A DNA stretch of 64,000 bases from Roseateles depolymerans (GTDB lineage: Bacteria > Pseudomonadota > Gammaproteobacteria > Burkholderiales > Burkholderiaceae_C). Each line of letters begins with the position of its first letter. Position 1 is the stretch's first letter. The notes beneath the pieces are model-generated. The model was not told the DNA's origin. It saw only the letters and a program-made list of their open reading frames with translations, and ran no database searches. The stretch is taken from positions 248,001 to 312,000 of the forward strand of contig NZ_QUMT01000005.1 of assembly GCF_003387155.1 (NCBI RefSeq), read 5' to 3'. Positions 8,958 through 20,124 of the stretch are shown in pieces. Position numbers and translations under genes: made by a program.

Positions 8958-9962
8958 TCAGGTCGTCGGCGTCGCTGGTGACAGCGGCGACAGCGGCGTC
9001 TTCTGGTCCAGCGTCGCCTGGGCCAGCAGCCACAGGCACAGCTGCTCGTAGCTGACGCCCACCGCAGCCGCCGCCTTGGGCACCAGCGAATGCGAGGTCA
9101 TGCCCGGCGAGGTGTTCATCTCCAGCAGGAAGGCCTGGCCGTCGCTCTTGCGCAGCATCAGGTCGGCACGCCCCCAGCCCCGGCAGCCCAACGATCGGTA
9201 GGCCTTGAGCACCAGCGCCTGGATCTGGGCCTGTTGGTCCGCAGGCAGCTGACCGATCAGGTATTGCGTGGTGTCGGTGAAATATTTGTTCTGGTAGTCG
9301 TAGTTGCCCTGCTCGGCACGGATCTCGATGACCGGCAGCGCCAGCGCGGCATCGCCCTCGCCCAGCACCGCGCAGGTCAGCTCCTGGCCGTCGATGAATT
9401 CCTCGCAGAGCACTTCGGTGTCGAACCGCGCCGCGAGCTGGACCGCGTCCTGCATGTCCGAGTAGCCCATGACCTTGCTCGCGCCCATCGACGAGCCCTC
9501 ATGCGGCGGCTTCACGAAGAGCGGCAGCCCCAGTTCATCCGGCACCGTGCGCACCCGTTCCCGCTGCAGGTCCTGGCTCTTGAGGCTGACCCAGCGCGGC
9601 GTCGGCAGACCTTCGGCCACCCACACCCGCTTGGTGGTGATCTTGTCCATCGCAATGGCCGACGCCATCACGCCAGAGCCGGTGTAGGGAATGCGCAGCA
9701 GCTCCAGTGCGCCTTGCACCGTGCCATCCTCACCGTGACGACCATGCAGGGCGATGAAGGCGCGATCGAATCCCTCATCCTTGAGCGCCAGCAGCGAACG
9801 CTCCGCCGGATCGAAGCCATGCGCATCCACCCCGCTGGCGCGCAGCGCGCCCAGCACGCCAGCGCCCGACATGAGCGACACCTCGCGCTCCGCCGAGTCG
9901 CCCCCAAACAGCACGGCGACCTTGCCGAGCTTCTTCACATCGATGTTGAGGTCCAGTGTCAT
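8958..9962 (-). CDS. ddlB: D-alanine--D-alanine ligase
   Basis: An ATP-grasp enzyme that makes the D-Ala-D-Ala dipeptide used by MurF. The 334-residue product starts MTLDLNID and has the N-terminal motif [17 protein letters not shown], then [11 protein letters not shown], the ATP-binding region [14 protein letters not shown], and the C-terminal metal/substrate motif [11 protein letters not shown]. The ATG overlaps the murC stop by four bases (ATGA). A frame reaching 10118 is only upstream read-through within murC. Confidence 0.97.
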   Translation of the reverse strand: MTLDLNIDVKKLGKVAVLFGGDSAEREVSLMSGAGVLGALRASGVDAHGFDPAERSLLALKDEGFDRAFIALHGRHGEDGTVQGALELLRIPYTGSGVMASAIAMDKITTKRVWVAEGLPTPRWVSLKSQDLQRERVRTVPDELGLPLFVKPPHEGSSMGASKVMGYSDMQDAVQLAARFDTEVLCEEFIDGQELTCAVLGEGDAALALPVIEIRAEQGNYDYQNKYFTDTTQYLIGQLPADQQAQIQALVLKAYRSLGCRGWGRADLMLRKSDGQAFLLEMNTSPGMTSHSLVPKAAAAVGVSYEQLCLWLLAQATLDQKTPLSPLSPATPTT

Positions 9963-11395
9963 GGCCGGCCCTTCCCTTGCGTCATCAGTTCCACGGTGCG
10001 GGCCGGCACGGCGGCAATCGAGCCCGCGCCCATCACGATCAAGACATCCCCGTCGCGCGCCTGGTCGGCCAGCGCCTGGGGCAACTGCTGCCAGTCCCCG
10101 ACATAAGCGGCCGGGCATCCCTGCACGTTGACCGCCTGCGCCAGGCTCTCGCCACTGATGCCGGGCAGCGGGGCTTCACTGGCCGCATAGATGTCGGTGA
10201 GAAGCACCGCATCGGCCTGCGCCATCACCGCTGCGAATTCATCGAAGCAGTCGCGGGTGCGGGTGTAGCGGTGCGGCTGGAAGGCCAGCACCAGGCGCCG
10301 GCCCGGATAGGCGCCGCGAGCGGCGGCCAGCACGGCCTTCATCTCGACCGGATGATGGCCGTAGTCGTCGATCAGCAGCGCCGTGCCATCGCCCACCGGC
10401 AGCTCGCCATAGGACTGGAAGCGCCGGCCCACGCCGCTGAAGCCGGCCAGACCCTGCAGCACGGCGTCGTCCGCCACGCCCAGCTCCATCGCCATGGCGA
10501 TCACCGCCAGCGCGTTGAGCACGTTGTGGCGGCCGGCCAGGCGCAGTTGCACGGCCAGGGGCGCGCGCTCCACGCCCTGACGGTCGCGGCGCAACGCCGT
10601 GAAGCGCATCTGGCCGCCAGCATCCGCCTGGATGTCGATCGCCCGCACGTCCAGGTCCTCGCCATGCGGACCCTCGACGTCCAGGCCATAGCGGATCACC
10701 GGACGCGACAGCATCGGCACGATGCTGCGCACGCCCGCATCGTCGCCGCACAGCACCGCTGCACCCCAGAAGGGCATGCGATGCAGGAAGTCCACAAACG
10801 CCTGACGCAGACGGGCCATGTCATGGCCGTAGGTGTCCATGTGGTCGGCGTCGATGTTGGTCACGATCGCCAGTTGCGGCAGCAGATGCAGGAAGGACGC
10901 ATCCGACTCGTCGGCCTCCACCACCATCAGCGGTCCCCGGCCCAGCGCCGCATTGGCGCCGCTGGCCAGCAACTGTCCGCCGATGGCATAGCCCGGTTCC
11001 AGCCCGGCCTGCAGCAGGACGGTGGTGAGCAGCGAAGTGGTCGTGGTCTTGCCATGGGTGCCGGCCACGGCAATTCCCATGCGCGGGCGCATCAGTTCGG
11101 CCAGCATCTGGGCGCGCAGCAGCACCGGGATGTGCTGCTGGTGGGCGGCCATCAGTTCCGGGTTGTCCGCCTTGATGGCGCTGGACTTGACCAGCACCTG
11201 GGCCGCACCCACGTTGGCGGCCGCATGGCCGATCTGCACGGTGACGCCCAGCGAGCGCAGACGCCGCGTGGTGTCGCTCTCGCCCTGGTCGGAGCCGCTG
11301 ACCTGGTAGCCCTGCGCCACCAGCAGCTCGGCAATGCCGCTCATGCCGGCGCCGCCGATGCCGGTGAAGTGGATGCGTTGCAGCGCGTGTTTCAT
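9959..11395 (-). CDS. murC: UDP-N-acetylmuramate--L-alanine ligase
   Basis: The first Mur ligase, adding L-Ala to UDP-MurNAc. The 478-residue protein shows the N-terminal Rossmann motif [17 protein letters not shown] (about 9-25), the P-loop [14 protein letters not shown], the central motif [10 protein letters not shown], and the C-terminal domain motif [12 protein letters not shown]. It overlaps murG by four bases upstream and ddlB by four downstream. Length and motifs are ordinary for the family. Confidence 0.97.
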   Translation of the reverse strand: MKHALQRIHFTGIGGAGMSGIAELLVAQGYQVSGSDQGESDTTRRLRSLGVTVQIGHAAANVGAAQVLVKSSAIKADNPELMAAHQQHIPVLLRAQMLAELMRPRMGIAVAGTHGKTTTTSLLTTVLLQAGLEPGYAIGGQLLASGANAALGRGPLMVVEADESDASFLHLLPQLAIVTNIDADHMDTYGHDMARLRQAFVDFLHRMPFWGAAVLCGDDAGVRSIVPMLSRPVIRYGLDVEGPHGEDLDVRAIDIQADAGGQMRFTALRRDRQGVERAPLAVQLRLAGRHNVLNALAVIAMAMELGVADDAVLQGLAGFSGVGRRFQSYGELPVGDGTALLIDDYGHHPVEMKAVLAAARGAYPGRRLVLAFQPHRYTRTRDCFDEFAAVMAQADAVLLTDIYAASEAPLPGISGESLAQAVNVQGCPAAYVGDWQQLPQALADQARDGDVLIVMGAGSIAAVPARTVELMTQGKGRP

Positions 11396-12480
11396 GCGCG
11401 GCCCTCCCGCTTCACCATGGATTCGATTTCATCGGCCACCCGGGACGCTGCCCGCGGACGTGCCAGGCTGCGGGCCTTGCTGGCCAGCTTCAGCCAGTGC
11501 TCGCGCGGGGCTTGCAGCAATTCATGCAGCTTTTGCGCGCTCAGCTCCGCCTGCGGCAGATGCACACCCGCCTCATGCTGGGCCATGTAGGCCGCGTTGT
11601 CGCGCTGATGCGAAGTGGTGCTGACCACCAGCGGCACCAGGATGCTGGCCACGCCAGCGGCGCAGAGCTCGGACACGGTGACGGCACCGGCGCGGCAGAT
11701 CACCACGTCGGCCTGCGCCAGGCGCTCGGCCATGTCGTGGATGAAGGGCACCACCTCGGCCTGCACACCGGCCTTGGCATAAGCCGCCTGCACCAGCGGG
11801 AAGTTGGCTTCGCCGGTCTGATGGGTGACCTGCGGACGCTGGTCCTCGGGCCACAGCGCCAGCGCCTGCGGCAGCACGTCATTGATGGCGCGCGCGCCCA
11901 GCGAGCCGCCCACCACCAGCACCTTGAGCGGGCCGCTGCGGCCGGCAAAACGCAGTTCGGGCGCAGGCAGGTCTTCGATGTCGGTGCGCACCGGATTGCC
12001 GGTGACGACGCTCTTGCGCTGCTGAGCCGCGGCCAGGCCGTCGAAGCCGAAGGCAATCTTGCGGGCCACCGGCGCCAGCGCCTTGTTGGACAGCAGCAGG
12101 GCCGCATCCGCATTGACCAGCAGCAGCGGGCGGCGCATCAGCCAGGCCATCAGGCCGCCCGGCAGGCAGACATAACCACCCATGCCCAGCACCGCATCAG
12201 CGCGGCGCTCGCCCAGCACATGGGCGCTCTGGGCCAGCGCGCGGAACAGCCGGCCAATGCCCAGCACCGCATGCCGCAGGCCCTTGCCGCGCAGGCCGGC
12301 AAAGGCCAGCCGGTCGATCGGCAGGCCCGACGGCGGCACCAGCTTGTTCTCCATGCCGGCTTCGGTGCCGAGCCAGGAGACGGTCCATCCACGCCGCTGC
12401 ATCTCAGCGGCCACGGCCAGTCCGGGGATCACATGGCCGCCGGTGCCGGCGGCCATCACAACGAGGTGGCGCGTGCTCAT
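11392..12480 (-). CDS. murG: UDP-GlcNAc:undecaprenyl-PP-MurNAc-pentapeptide GlcNAc transferase MurG
   Basis: The peripheral inner-membrane glycosyltransferase that converts lipid I to lipid II. It has 362 residues of GT-B fold (GT28). The N-terminal glycine loop [16 protein letters not shown] and a second glycine-rich loop [11 protein letters not shown] mark the acceptor and donor domains, and the UDP-GlcNAc site is [18 protein letters not shown]. Four-base overlaps with ftsW and murC show translational coupling. Confidence 0.97.
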   Translation of the reverse strand: MSTRHLVVMAAGTGGHVIPGLAVAAEMQRRGWTVSWLGTEAGMENKLVPPSGLPIDRLAFAGLRGKGLRHAVLGIGRLFRALAQSAHVLGERRADAVLGMGGYVCLPGGLMAWLMRRPLLLVNADAALLLSNKALAPVARKIAFGFDGLAAAQQRKSVVTGNPVRTDIEDLPAPELRFAGRSGPLKVLVVGGSLGARAINDVLPQALALWPEDQRPQVTHQTGEANFPLVQAAYAKAGVQAEVVPFIHDMAERLAQADVVICRAGAVTVSELCAAGVASILVPLVVSTTSHQRDNAAYMAQHEAGVHLPQAELSAQKLHELLQAPREHWLKLASKARSLARPRAASRVADEIESMVKREGRA

Positions 12481-13763
12481 GCCCGCCCTCCCCGCATCAA
12501 CTGCCGGTTCTCGATATCAATACGCAAAACGATCGCCAATGCCACACAGTTCAAAACAGTTGCCGAGCCGCCATAGCTCATCAGCGGCAGCGTCAGGCCC
12601 TTGGTCGGCAGCGCGCCCAGGTTCACGCCCATGTTGATGAAGGCCTGTCCGCCCATCCAGATGCCGATGCCCTGGGCATACAGCCCGGCAAAGACCCGGT
12701 CCAGCGCCACCGCCTGACGGCCGATGTGGAACAGCCGGCGCGACAGCCAAAAGAAGGCGAAGATGACCAGCGCCACGCCGATGAAGCCCAGTTCCTCGCC
12801 GATGACGGCCAGCAGGAAGTCCGTGTGGGCTTCGGGCAGGTAGTGCAGTTTTTCCAGGCTCGAGCCCAGGCCCTGGCCGAAGAACTCGCCGCGGCCGAAG
12901 GCAATCAGCGAATGGGTCAGCTGGTAGGCCTTGCCCTGGGCGTACTTCTCGTCCCAAGGGTTCAGATAGGCAAAGATCCGTTCACGGCGGAAATCGCTGA
13001 AGGTGATCATCAGCACGAAGGCGCCGATCAGCACCGCCACGCTCAGGAAGAACATGCGGCCGTTCACCCCGCCCAGGAACAGGATGCCCATGGCGATGGC
13101 GGCGATCACCATGAAGGCGCCCATGTCCGGCTCGGCCAGCAGCAGTACGCCGACAAAGGCCAGCGCGCAGGCCATCGGCCAGACTGCCTGGAAGAAGTTT
13201 TCCTTCACCTCCATCTTGCGGACCATGTAGTTGGCCGCATACATGGCGATGCCCAGCTTGGCGAGCTCGGACGGCTGGAAGTTCATGACGCCCAGCGGCA
13301 GCCAGCGGCGGGCGCCGTTGACGCCCTTGCCCACATGCGGAATGAGCACGATGACCAGCAGCACCAGCGCCACCACGAAGATCTTGGGCGCATGGCGCTC
13401 CCAGACATTCACCGGCACCATGACCGTCAGCCAGCCGCCCAGCAGGCCCAGCACCATGAAGAAGCTCTGACGCACGAAGAAGTGCATCGGCGAATACTTG
13501 GCAAAGCGCGGGCTGTCCGGCAGCGCGATGGAGGCCGAATAGACCATCAGCAGGCCCAGGCTCATCAGGCACAGCACCACGAACACCAGGGTCAGGTCAA
13601 AGCCCAGGATGCGCGTCGGCTGGCCGGCGGAGGTGGACACCCAGTCCCGCACCGGCACATCGACCCCGCCCGTGCCCACGCTGGCCGTGCCGCGCTGGCG
13701 GCGGGCCATCAGGCCCCGCAGGCGGTCGCCCAGGGTGCTGAAGGTGCTGGCCAGGGCGCTCAT
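12477..13763 (-). CDS. ftsW: Peptidoglycan glycosyltransferase FtsW
   Basis: A SEDS-family polytopic membrane protein of 428 residues that polymerises lipid II at the septum together with FtsI. Ten hydrophobic helices are visible after a basic cytoplasmic N-terminus of about 60 residues. Family motifs include GARRWLPLG after helix 4, QPSELAKLG, and the C-terminal [13 protein letters not shown]. It overlaps murD and murG by four bases each. Confidence 0.96.
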   Translation of the reverse strand: MSALASTFSTLGDRLRGLMARRQRGTASVGTGGVDVPVRDWVSTSAGQPTRILGFDLTLVFVVLCLMSLGLLMVYSASIALPDSPRFAKYSPMHFFVRQSFFMVLGLLGGWLTVMVPVNVWERHAPKIFVVALVLLVIVLIPHVGKGVNGARRWLPLGVMNFQPSELAKLGIAMYAANYMVRKMEVKENFFQAVWPMACALAFVGVLLLAEPDMGAFMVIAAIAMGILFLGGVNGRMFFLSVAVLIGAFVLMITFSDFRRERIFAYLNPWDEKYAQGKAYQLTHSLIAFGRGEFFGQGLGSSLEKLHYLPEAHTDFLLAVIGEELGFIGVALVIFAFFWLSRRLFHIGRQAVALDRVFAGLYAQGIGIWMGGQAFINMGVNLGALPTKGLTLPLMSYGGSATVLNCVALAIVLRIDIENRQLMRGGRA

Positions 13764-15925
13764 CCGATCAGCCCCTGGTCCTGCGCCAGCTCATGCACGG
13801 TCTGGATGAAGACCTCGGCACGGTGGGCGTAGTTGCGGAACATGTCCAGGCTGGCGCAGGCCGGGCTCAGCAGCACGCTGTCACCGGCATGCGCCTGATC
13901 CAACGCCCAGCGCGTGGCGGCTTCCAGCGAGTCGTGGCGCTGCATCGGCACGCCGGTGCCCTGCAGGGCCGCTTCGATCTGGGCCGCATCGCGGCCGATC
14001 AGCGCCGCGGCACGGGCATGCACGGCCATCGGCGTGGCCAGCGGGGAGAAGTCCTGCCCCTTGCCGTCGCCGCCCAGGATCATCACCAGCTTGGCCGGCG
14101 CGCGGTCCACGCCCAGGCCCAGGATGGCCGCGACGGTGGCGCCGACGTTGGTGCCCTTGCTGTCGTCGTAGAAGTCCACGCCCTGGATGGCGGTGACGAA
14201 TTCCACCCGGTGCGGCTCACCCCGGTATTCACGCAGGCCATGCAGCATCGGCGCCAGCGGGCAGTCGATGCTGCTGGCCAGGGCCAGGGCCGCCAGTGCA
14301 TTGGCGGCATTGTGGCGGCCGCGCACCCGCAGGGCATCGGCGGGCATCAGGCGTTGCAGGGAGAGCGGTTCTTCCTCCTCCCCCTTGCGACGCTTGACGC
14401 CTTCTTCCAGTTCACGAGCGCGCACCAGCCAGGCCATGCCGTTTTCGACGACGAGGCCGAAGTCGCCGGGACGGCGAGGCGCATCCAGGCCGAAGCGCAC
14501 CACGTGGCGTTCCACCAGTTTGCTCGGGCGGCCCCGGCCCTGCTTGACCTGCACCGGCGCGGGCACCAGGGCTTCGACTTCGGGGTCGTCGCGGTTGATG
14601 ACCATCACGGCCTGCTCGCCGAAGATGCGACCCTTGGCGCGGGCGTAGGACGGCATGTCCCCGTGCCAGTCCAGATGGTCCTGGGTGATGTTGAGCACCG
14701 CAGCGGCGGAGGGCTCGAAGCCCACCACGCCGTCGAGCTGGAAGCTGGAGAGCTCCAGGACCCAGACCTGTGGCAGCACCTCGAAATCAGGCGGGCGCGG
14801 CGGCGGCGGCTTGATCGGCAGCGGGGCTTCGTCGAGCAGTTCTGCGACGGTGTCGAGGACGTTGCGCTCGTCGGCCTCGGGAGCCACGGCGGCAGTGGGG
14901 ACACCAGCGGCGTCGGCTGCGGGGGCGCCAGCGATGTCGGCGGCAGTGTCGGCAGCGGTGACACCAGCGATGTCCGCGGCAGTGTCGGCAGCGACGCCAT
15001 CAGCGGCAGCAGCGACACCAACGGCCTCGCCATCGGCAGGCACGCCCGCGGTCTCGGCATCGGCAGGAGCACCAACGGTGTCAGCATCGGCAACCACACC
15101 AACGGTGTCGGCACCCGCGTCAGTGGAGACCGCCGCTTCGGTCTCAACATTGGTTGCTTCGGCAGCACCAGCAACGTGGTCTGCCGGAGTGGGCAGATCC
15201 GAGGCGACCGTCACATCGCCGTCGAGCGGCAGCGCGACGGTGGCGCGTGCAGCGGTGTCGTGCTCAAGAGGTGCGCTTGAAGGGGCCGACGTCGTTGGGG
15301 CAGTCACCTCGGCGTCGGCTTCCGACTTCGCCGCATCCGCCTCCGTCACGGCCTCGGCCTCCGCCAGCGCCTCCGGATCCACCGGCTGCGGCTCCTGGTC
15401 CAGCGCATCGGCCAGCGTGCCCAGCAGTGTCGGGCCGATGTTTCCCGCCATGGCCACCCGTCGGCCGGCCCGCTCGGCCAGCAGCGCGGTCATGCTGGTG
15501 GTCGTGGTCTTGCCATTGGTGCCGGTGATGGCCAGCACGCCCGGTGCGTAGCGATACAGCTGCTTGAGCTGATCGAGCGCCTGCGCAAACAGGTCCAGCT
15601 CGCCCTGCACCCGCAGGCCCAGCGCCGCAGCCGCGTCATAGACCGGCTTCAAGCGCTCATCCAGGGGCGACAGGCCCGGGCTCTTGAACACCAGCGCGCT
15701 GGCGTCCAGCAAGCCGGAGAGCAGGTCGGACGACAGCGGCCCGTGAATGAAACCAGCCTGCGGCAGTCGCTCGCGCAGCGTGGCCAGTTGCGGCGGCTGC
15801 TCGCGGCTGTCCCACACCGTCACGCGCGCACCCAGGCGCGCCGCCCAGGCCGCCATGGCCAGGCCGGAGTCGCCCAGGCCCAGCACCAAGGCGGGCCTGT
15901 CCTGGAAAAGCGCGGGGAAGTGCAT
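13760..15925 (-). CDS. murD: UDP-N-acetylmuramoylalanine--D-glutamate ligase with large low-complexity insert
   Basis: MurD adds D-Glu to UDP-MurNAc-L-Ala. The frame encodes 721 residues against about 450-500 for the family. The start MHFPALFQ at 15925 fits the family N-terminus ([14 protein letters not shown]). The P-loop [10 protein letters not shown] lies at 134-143 and the substrate motif [10 protein letters not shown] at 389-398. C-terminal motifs YDDSKGTN and GGDGKGQDF are intact. Residues of about 178-378, between [10 protein letters not shown] and the ELSSFQ strand, are an extra segment rich in Ala, Asp, Glu, Thr and Val, ending in a Pro-rich run. Because all catalytic motifs and the frame are kept, this is probably a surface loop expansion, not a pseudogene. 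It overlaps ftsW by four bases. Confidence 0.93.
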   Translation of the reverse strand: MHFPALFQDRPALVLGLGDSGLAMAAWAARLGARVTVWDSREQPPQLATLRERLPQAGFIHGPLSSDLLSGLLDASALVFKSPGLSPLDERLKPVYDAAAALGLRVQGELDLFAQALDQLKQLYRYAPGVLAITGTNGKTTTTSMTALLAERAGRRVAMAGNIGPTLLGTLADALDQEPQPVDPEALAEAEAVTEADAAKSEADAEVTAPTTSAPSSAPLEHDTAARATVALPLDGDVTVASDLPTPADHVAGAAEATNVETEAAVSTDAGADTVGVVADADTVGAPADAETAGVPADGEAVGVAAAADGVAADTAADIAGVTAADTAADIAGAPAADAAGVPTAAVAPEADERNVLDTVAELLDEAPLPIKPPPPRPPDFEVLPQVWVLELSSFQLDGVVGFEPSAAAVLNITQDHLDWHGDMPSYARAKGRIFGEQAVMVINRDDPEVEALVPAPVQVKQGRGRPSKLVERHVVRFGLDAPRRPGDFGLVVENGMAWLVRARELEEGVKRRKGEEEEPLSLQRLMPADALRVRGRHNAANALAALALASSIDCPLAPMLHGLREYRGEPHRVEFVTAIQGVDFYDDSKGTNVGATVAAILGLGVDRAPAKLVMILGGDGKGQDFSPLATPMAVHARAAALIGRDAAQIEAALQGTGVPMQRHDSLEAATRWALDQAHAGDSVLLSPACASLDMFRNYAHRAEVFIQTVHELAQDQGLIG
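14891..15115 (-). repeat. Degenerate tandem repeats inside murD
   Basis: This stretch encodes residues about 271-345 of MurD as imperfect units of about nine residues, for example [27 protein letters not shown] and ADGEAVGVA, then shorter TAADIAG units. At DNA level the unit is near 27 bases and remains in frame throughout. Units differ from one another by several bases, so the array is old or under relaxed selection. Confidence 0.8.
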
Positions 15926-15942
15926 GGTGCGGGTCCCGGCGC

Positions 15943-17121
15943 TCAGCGCAGTTTCAGGCTGGCCAGGCCCACGAGGCACAGCAGCATGGTGATGATCCAG
16001 AACCGGACGACCACCTGGGTCTCTTTCCAGCCCGACTTCTCGAAGTGGTGATGCAGCGGCGCCATCTTGAAGATGCGTCGCCCTTCCCCGTACTTCTTCT
16101 TCGTGTACTTGAACCAGGTCACCTGCAGCATCACCGACAGCACCTCGGCAACGAACACGCCGCCCATGATGCCCAGCACGATTTCCTGGCGGGTGATCAC
16201 CGCCAGCGTGCCCAGGCCCCCGCCCAGCGCCAGCGCGCCGACGTCGCCCATGAAGACCTGCGCCGGATGGGTGTTGAACCACAGGAAGGCCAGGCCCGCA
16301 CCGGCCAGCGCCGCGCAGAAGATCAGCAGTTCGCCGGCACCGGGGATGTAGGGGAACAGCAGGTAGCGGCTGTAGACCGATGAGCCGGTGACATAGGCAA
16401 AGACGCCCAGCGCCGAGCCCACCATCACCACCGGCATGATGGCCAGCCCGTCCAGCCCGTCGGTGAAGTTCACCGCATTGCTGGTGCCCACGATGACCAG
16501 GTAGGACAAGCCGATGAAGCCGAACACGCCCAGCGGATAGCTGATCGACTTGAAGAACGGCAGCATCAGGTCGGCCTTGGGCGGCAGCTCGGTCGAGAAG
16601 CCGCTGGAGACCCAGCGGAAGAACAGCTCCACCACGGCGTAGAAGCTGGTCTCCGACACGCTGAAGGCCAGGTAGATGGCGGCGATCAGGCCGATGATGG
16701 ACTGCCAGAAGAACTTCTCGCGGCTGCGCATGCCCTCGGGGTCCTTGTTGACCACCTTGCGGTAGTCATCCACCCAGCCGATGGCGCCAAAGCCCATGGT
16801 GACCAGCATCACCACCCAGACGAAGCGGTTGGACCAGTCGAACCACAGCAGGGTCGAGACCCCGATGCCGATCAGGATCAGCACCCCGCCCATGGTGGGC
16901 GTGCCGCTTTTGGAGAGGTGCTGCTGCACGCCGTATTCGCGGATGGGCTGGCCGATCTTGAGCTCGGTCAGGCGGCGGATCACCCAGGGACCAAAGGCCA
17001 GGCCGATCAGCAGCGCGGTCAGCGCCGCCATCACGGCGCGGAAGGTGATGTAGTTGAAAACGCGCAGGAAACCCAGTTCAGGGAAATAGGTCTGCAGCCA
17101 TTGGGCCAGACTAAGCAGCAT
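15943..17121 (-). CDS. mraY: Phospho-N-acetylmuramoyl-pentapeptide-transferase MraY
   Basis: The polytopic enzyme that transfers phospho-MurNAc-pentapeptide to undecaprenyl phosphate, forming lipid I. It has 392 residues and about ten membrane helices. Visible motifs are the N-terminal [10 protein letters not shown], the aspartate pair in [13 protein letters not shown], the [10 protein letters not shown] loop, and the C-terminal [13 protein letters not shown]. It overlaps the start of murF's neighbour frame by 11 bases (murF stop 17111, mraY start 17121) and precedes murD by 17 bases. Confidence 0.98.
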   Translation of the reverse strand: MLLSLAQWLQTYFPELGFLRVFNYITFRAVMAALTALLIGLAFGPWVIRRLTELKIGQPIREYGVQQHLSKSGTPTMGGVLILIGIGVSTLLWFDWSNRFVWVVMLVTMGFGAIGWVDDYRKVVNKDPEGMRSREKFFWQSIIGLIAAIYLAFSVSETSFYAVVELFFRWVSSGFSTELPPKADLMLPFFKSISYPLGVFGFIGLSYLVIVGTSNAVNFTDGLDGLAIMPVVMVGSALGVFAYVTGSSVYSRYLLFPYIPGAGELLIFCAALAGAGLAFLWFNTHPAQVFMGDVGALALGGGLGTLAVITRQEIVLGIMGGVFVAEVLSVMLQVTWFKYTKKKYGEGRRIFKMAPLHHHFEKSGWKETQVVVRFWIITMLLCLVGLASLKLR

Positions 17122-18598
17122 GGGTTTCTCCTCGACCGCCGGACTGCAGGGCGGCCACGATCTGTTCCATCTTCATGAAGCGCGAGCCCTTGACCAGGAC
17201 GTTCTGCACCTGGGGGGCTTCGTTGAGCGCCTGGATCAGCTGATCCACGGTGTCGAAGGCGCGGGCGCCGGCGCCATAAGCGGCGGCAGCATCGCAGGCA
17301 GCGGCACCGGCGGTCCACAGCGCGGCCAGGCCCTGGTCGGCGGCATGGGCGCCCACCTCGCGGTGGAAGGCCGGGCCCTGTTCGCCCACCTCGCCCATGT
17401 CGCCCAGCACCAGCCAGGAGCTGCCCGGCAGTTCGGCCAGCACGTCGATGGCGGCGCGGACGCTGTCCGGGTTGGCGTTGTAGCTGTCGTCGATGAGGGT
17501 GATGCGGCGCCCCTGCCACACCGCCGTCTGCAGCGCGGAGCGGCCCTTGACCGGCTTGAAGCGCTCCAGCCCGTCGCGGATGGCGGACCGCGGTGCGCCC
17601 GCCGCCAGGGTGCAGGCCGCCGCGGCCAGTGCATTGCGCAGGTTGTGCTGGCCGGCCATGGCCAGGCGTACCGGGATGTCGCCGGCGGGAGTGTGGATGT
17701 CCAGGGCCCAGTGGCCGGCGCCGGTGTCGTTGGCGCTGTTGTCGTTGGCGCTGTTGTGAGCGCTGTCGTTCGCGATGACGTTCTCGCCATCGGACGGAGG
17801 CACCCATTGCGCACGGCCCATCACGTCCGCCTGCCCTTGCAGCGCAAAGGTCAGCATGCCGCGGCCGGCCGCGAGTTCGTGCCACACCGGCGCGCAGGCG
17901 TCTTCCGCCGGGAACACCGCCACTCCGGCCGGGCCCAGGGCGCGGATCACTTCCCCGTTCTCGCGCGCCACCGCCTCAACGGTGTGCATGAATTCCTGAT
18001 GCTCGCGCTGGGCGTTGTTGACCAGGGCCACCGTCGGCTGGGCCATGGCGGCCAGCGGCGCGATCTCGCCCGGATGGTTCATGCCCAGCTCCACCACGGC
18101 GGCGCGGTGCCACACGGCATCGTCCTGGCGCAGGCGCAGCAGGGTCAGCGGCACGCCGATCTCGTTGTTGAAGTTGCCTTCGGTGGCCAGCATGCCGGTG
18201 TCACCCAGCCAGGCGCGCAGGATGGACGCGATCATCTGCGTCACCGTGGTCTTGCCATTGCTGCCAGTGACGGCAATCACCGGCAGGTGCTGCGTCGCGC
18301 GCCACGCTTGCGAGAGCAGCCCCAGCGCCTGCTTGGCGTCCGGCACCAGCAGCCCCGGCAGGCCGGCTTCGGCCAGGCCGCGCTCGGCCACGGCGGCGAC
18401 CGCGCCAGCGGCGCGCGCCTGCGGCAGGAAATCATGCGCGTCGAAACGCTCGCCGCGCAGCGCCACGAACAGGTCGCCTTCACGCAGTTGGCGCGTGTCG
18501 GTGCTCACCCGCTGGATCGGAGTGGCGGCGTCGCCCAGCAGTTGCACCTGCGGCAGCAGCGGCTGCAGCAGGGCATGGGCCTGGCCGAGGGTCATCAC
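17111..18598 (-). CDS. murF: UDP-N-acetylmuramoyl-tripeptide--D-alanyl-D-alanine ligase
   Basis: MurF adds D-Ala-D-Ala to the UDP-MurNAc-tripeptide. The product has 495 residues. The P-loop is [12 protein letters not shown] (111-122), with the central motif [11 protein letters not shown] (170-180) and C-terminal [12 protein letters not shown]. Residues about 274-292 form an Asn/Ser/Ala-rich mini-repeat ([15 protein letters not shown]) that is not part of the family fold; the DNA there has a 15-base direct repeat. The stop overlaps mraY and the start overlaps murE by four bases. Confidence 0.97.
   Translation of the reverse strand: MMTLGQAHALLQPLLPQVQLLGDAATPIQRVSTDTRQLREGDLFVALRGERFDAHDFLPQARAAGAVAAVAERGLAEAGLPGLLVPDAKQALGLLSQAWRATQHLPVIAVTGSNGKTTVTQMIASILRAWLGDTGMLATEGNFNNEIGVPLTLLRLRQDDAVWHRAAVVELGMNHPGEIAPLAAMAQPTVALVNNAQREHQEFMHTVEAVARENGEVIRALGPAGVAVFPAEDACAPVWHELAAGRGMLTFALQGQADVMGRAQWVPPSDGENVIANDSAHNSANDNSANDTGAGHWALDIHTPAGDIPVRLAMAGQHNLRNALAAAACTLAAGAPRSAIRDGLERFKPVKGRSALQTAVWQGRRITLIDDSYNANPDSVRAAIDVLAELPGSSWLVLGDMGEVGEQGPAFHREVGAHAADQGLAALWTAGAAACDAAAAYGAGARAFDTVDQLIQALNEAPQVQNVLVKGSRFMKMEQIVAALQSGGRGETHAA
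17723..17779 (-). repeat. Short tandem repeat inside murF
   Basis: A 15-base unit (plus strand gtcgttggcgctgtt) occurs twice in direct succession, followed by a third degenerate part. It encodes the Asn/Asp/Ser/Ala-rich residues about 274-292 of MurF and keeps the frame. Confidence 0.75.
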
Positions 18599-20112
18599 AG
18601 GCCGGCCCTTTCGATCAGCGCCGCACGGGCAGCCTGCACATCGGAGAACGGACGGCGCTCGCCGCGGATCTCCTGGTAGTCCTCATGGCCCTTGCCGGCG
18701 ATCAGCACCACATCACGGGCGCCTGCGTTGCGCACGGCGGTGGCGATGGCTTCGGCGCGGTCCGCCAGCACCAGGCGCTGTGCTGAAGCAGGCAGGCCGG
18801 CTTCGATGTCGGCCAGGATGCGGGCGGGATCTTCATCCCGCGGGTTGTCGCTGGTCAGCACGACATGCCGCGCCAGTCGCGCTGCAATGGCCCCCATCAG
18901 GGGACGCTTGCCGGGATCCCGGTTGCCGCCGCAGCCAAACACCACGCGCAGCTCACCGCCGCGTGCCGCCGCCAACGGGGCCAGCGCCTGCAGCGCCTTT
19001 TCGAGCGCGTCGGGGGTGTGGGCATAGTCCACCACCAGTTGCGGCAGTTCACGGCCATTGCCCACGCGCTGCATGCGGCCGGGCACCGGCGTCACCTGGG
19101 CCGCCACGCGGGCGATGTCGTCCAGGCCATGGCCCAATGCGCGCAGGCCGGCCATCACGCCCAACAGGTTGGCGACGTTGTAGTCGCCGATCAGGCCGGT
19201 CTGCACGGCCACCGACTGCTCGCCTTCGCGCAGCGTGAACGCCAGGCCCTGGGCCTCATGGCGCAGGTTCTCCGCCCACAGGCGGGCGTCGCTGCGGTTC
19301 AGGCCGTAGGTCCACACGTCCAGGCCCGAGGCAGCGCCCGCGGTGAGTTCCGCAGCCAATTCGGCGCCCTTGGCATCGTCGATGTTCAGCACCGCGGCCT
19401 GCAGGCCGGGCCAGCTGAACAGACGGCGCTTGGCAGCCCAGTAGGCGTCCATGCTGCCGTGATAGTCCAGGTGGTCCTGCGTGAAATTGGTGAACAGCGC
19501 CACCTGGATGCGGGTGCCCGTCAGGCGGTGTTCCTCGATGCCGATGGACGAAGCCTCGATGGCGCAGGCGCCGAAGCCGTCATCCCGCATGCGGCGAAAC
19601 GCCTCCTGCAGCCGCACCGGGTCGGGCGTGGTCAGGCCCGTGGCCTCGATCGAGCTGTGGGTGATCGCGCCCGGAACGGGCGGTTGGCCGACGCCGAGCG
19701 TGCCCACCACACCGCAGCGCGACCCCAGCAGGGTCAGCGCCTGGGCGATCCACCAGGCGCTGGACGTCTTGCCATTGGTGCCGGTCACGGCCAGGACGCT
19801 CAGCTGGCTGCTGGGCTCGCCGTAGAACGCGGAGGCAATCTGGCCGCAACGGGCCTTGAGGTCCGGCAGCGAGGCAATGCGCGCATCCACAAACCCGTAC
19901 TCGGCCACGCCCTGGTCTTCCACCAGGCAGGTGGCCGCGCCGGCCGCCAGCGCGCCGGCCACGAATTGGCGCGCGTCCTTGGCGTAGCCGGGCCAGGCGA
20001 TGAAGGCGTCGCCCGCGCCGACCAGCCGGCTGTCAGTGCGCAGCTGGCCGCTGGGGGTCCATTCCTGCAGCCAGCGGGCGGCTGCTTCGGGAGATTTGAG
20101 GTGCATCAACAT
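18595..20112 (-). CDS. murE: UDP-N-acetylmuramoyl-L-alanyl-D-glutamate--2,6-diaminopimelate ligase
   Basis: The third Mur ligase, adding the third stem-peptide residue. It has 505 residues, with P-loop AVTGTNGKTSSAWW, the motif NFTQDHLDYHG and the C-terminal DNPRDEDPARI. The DNPR sequence is the specificity motif of meso-diaminopimelate-adding enzymes, as expected for a Gram-negative wall. Four-base overlap with murF; 12 bases separate it from the ftsI stop. Confidence 0.97.
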   Translation of the reverse strand: MLMHLKSPEAAARWLQEWTPSGQLRTDSRLVGAGDAFIAWPGYAKDARQFVAGALAAGAATCLVEDQGVAEYGFVDARIASLPDLKARCGQIASAFYGEPSSQLSVLAVTGTNGKTSSAWWIAQALTLLGSRCGVVGTLGVGQPPVPGAITHSSIEATGLTTPDPVRLQEAFRRMRDDGFGACAIEASSIGIEEHRLTGTRIQVALFTNFTQDHLDYHGSMDAYWAAKRRLFSWPGLQAAVLNIDDAKGAELAAELTAGAASGLDVWTYGLNRSDARLWAENLRHEAQGLAFTLREGEQSVAVQTGLIGDYNVANLLGVMAGLRALGHGLDDIARVAAQVTPVPGRMQRVGNGRELPQLVVDYAHTPDALEKALQALAPLAAARGGELRVVFGCGGNRDPGKRPLMGAIAARLARHVVLTSDNPRDEDPARILADIEAGLPASAQRLVLADRAEAIATAVRNAGARDVVLIAGKGHEDYQEIRGERRPFSDVQAARAALIERAGL

Positions 20113-20124
20113 GAGGCGGCCCGC

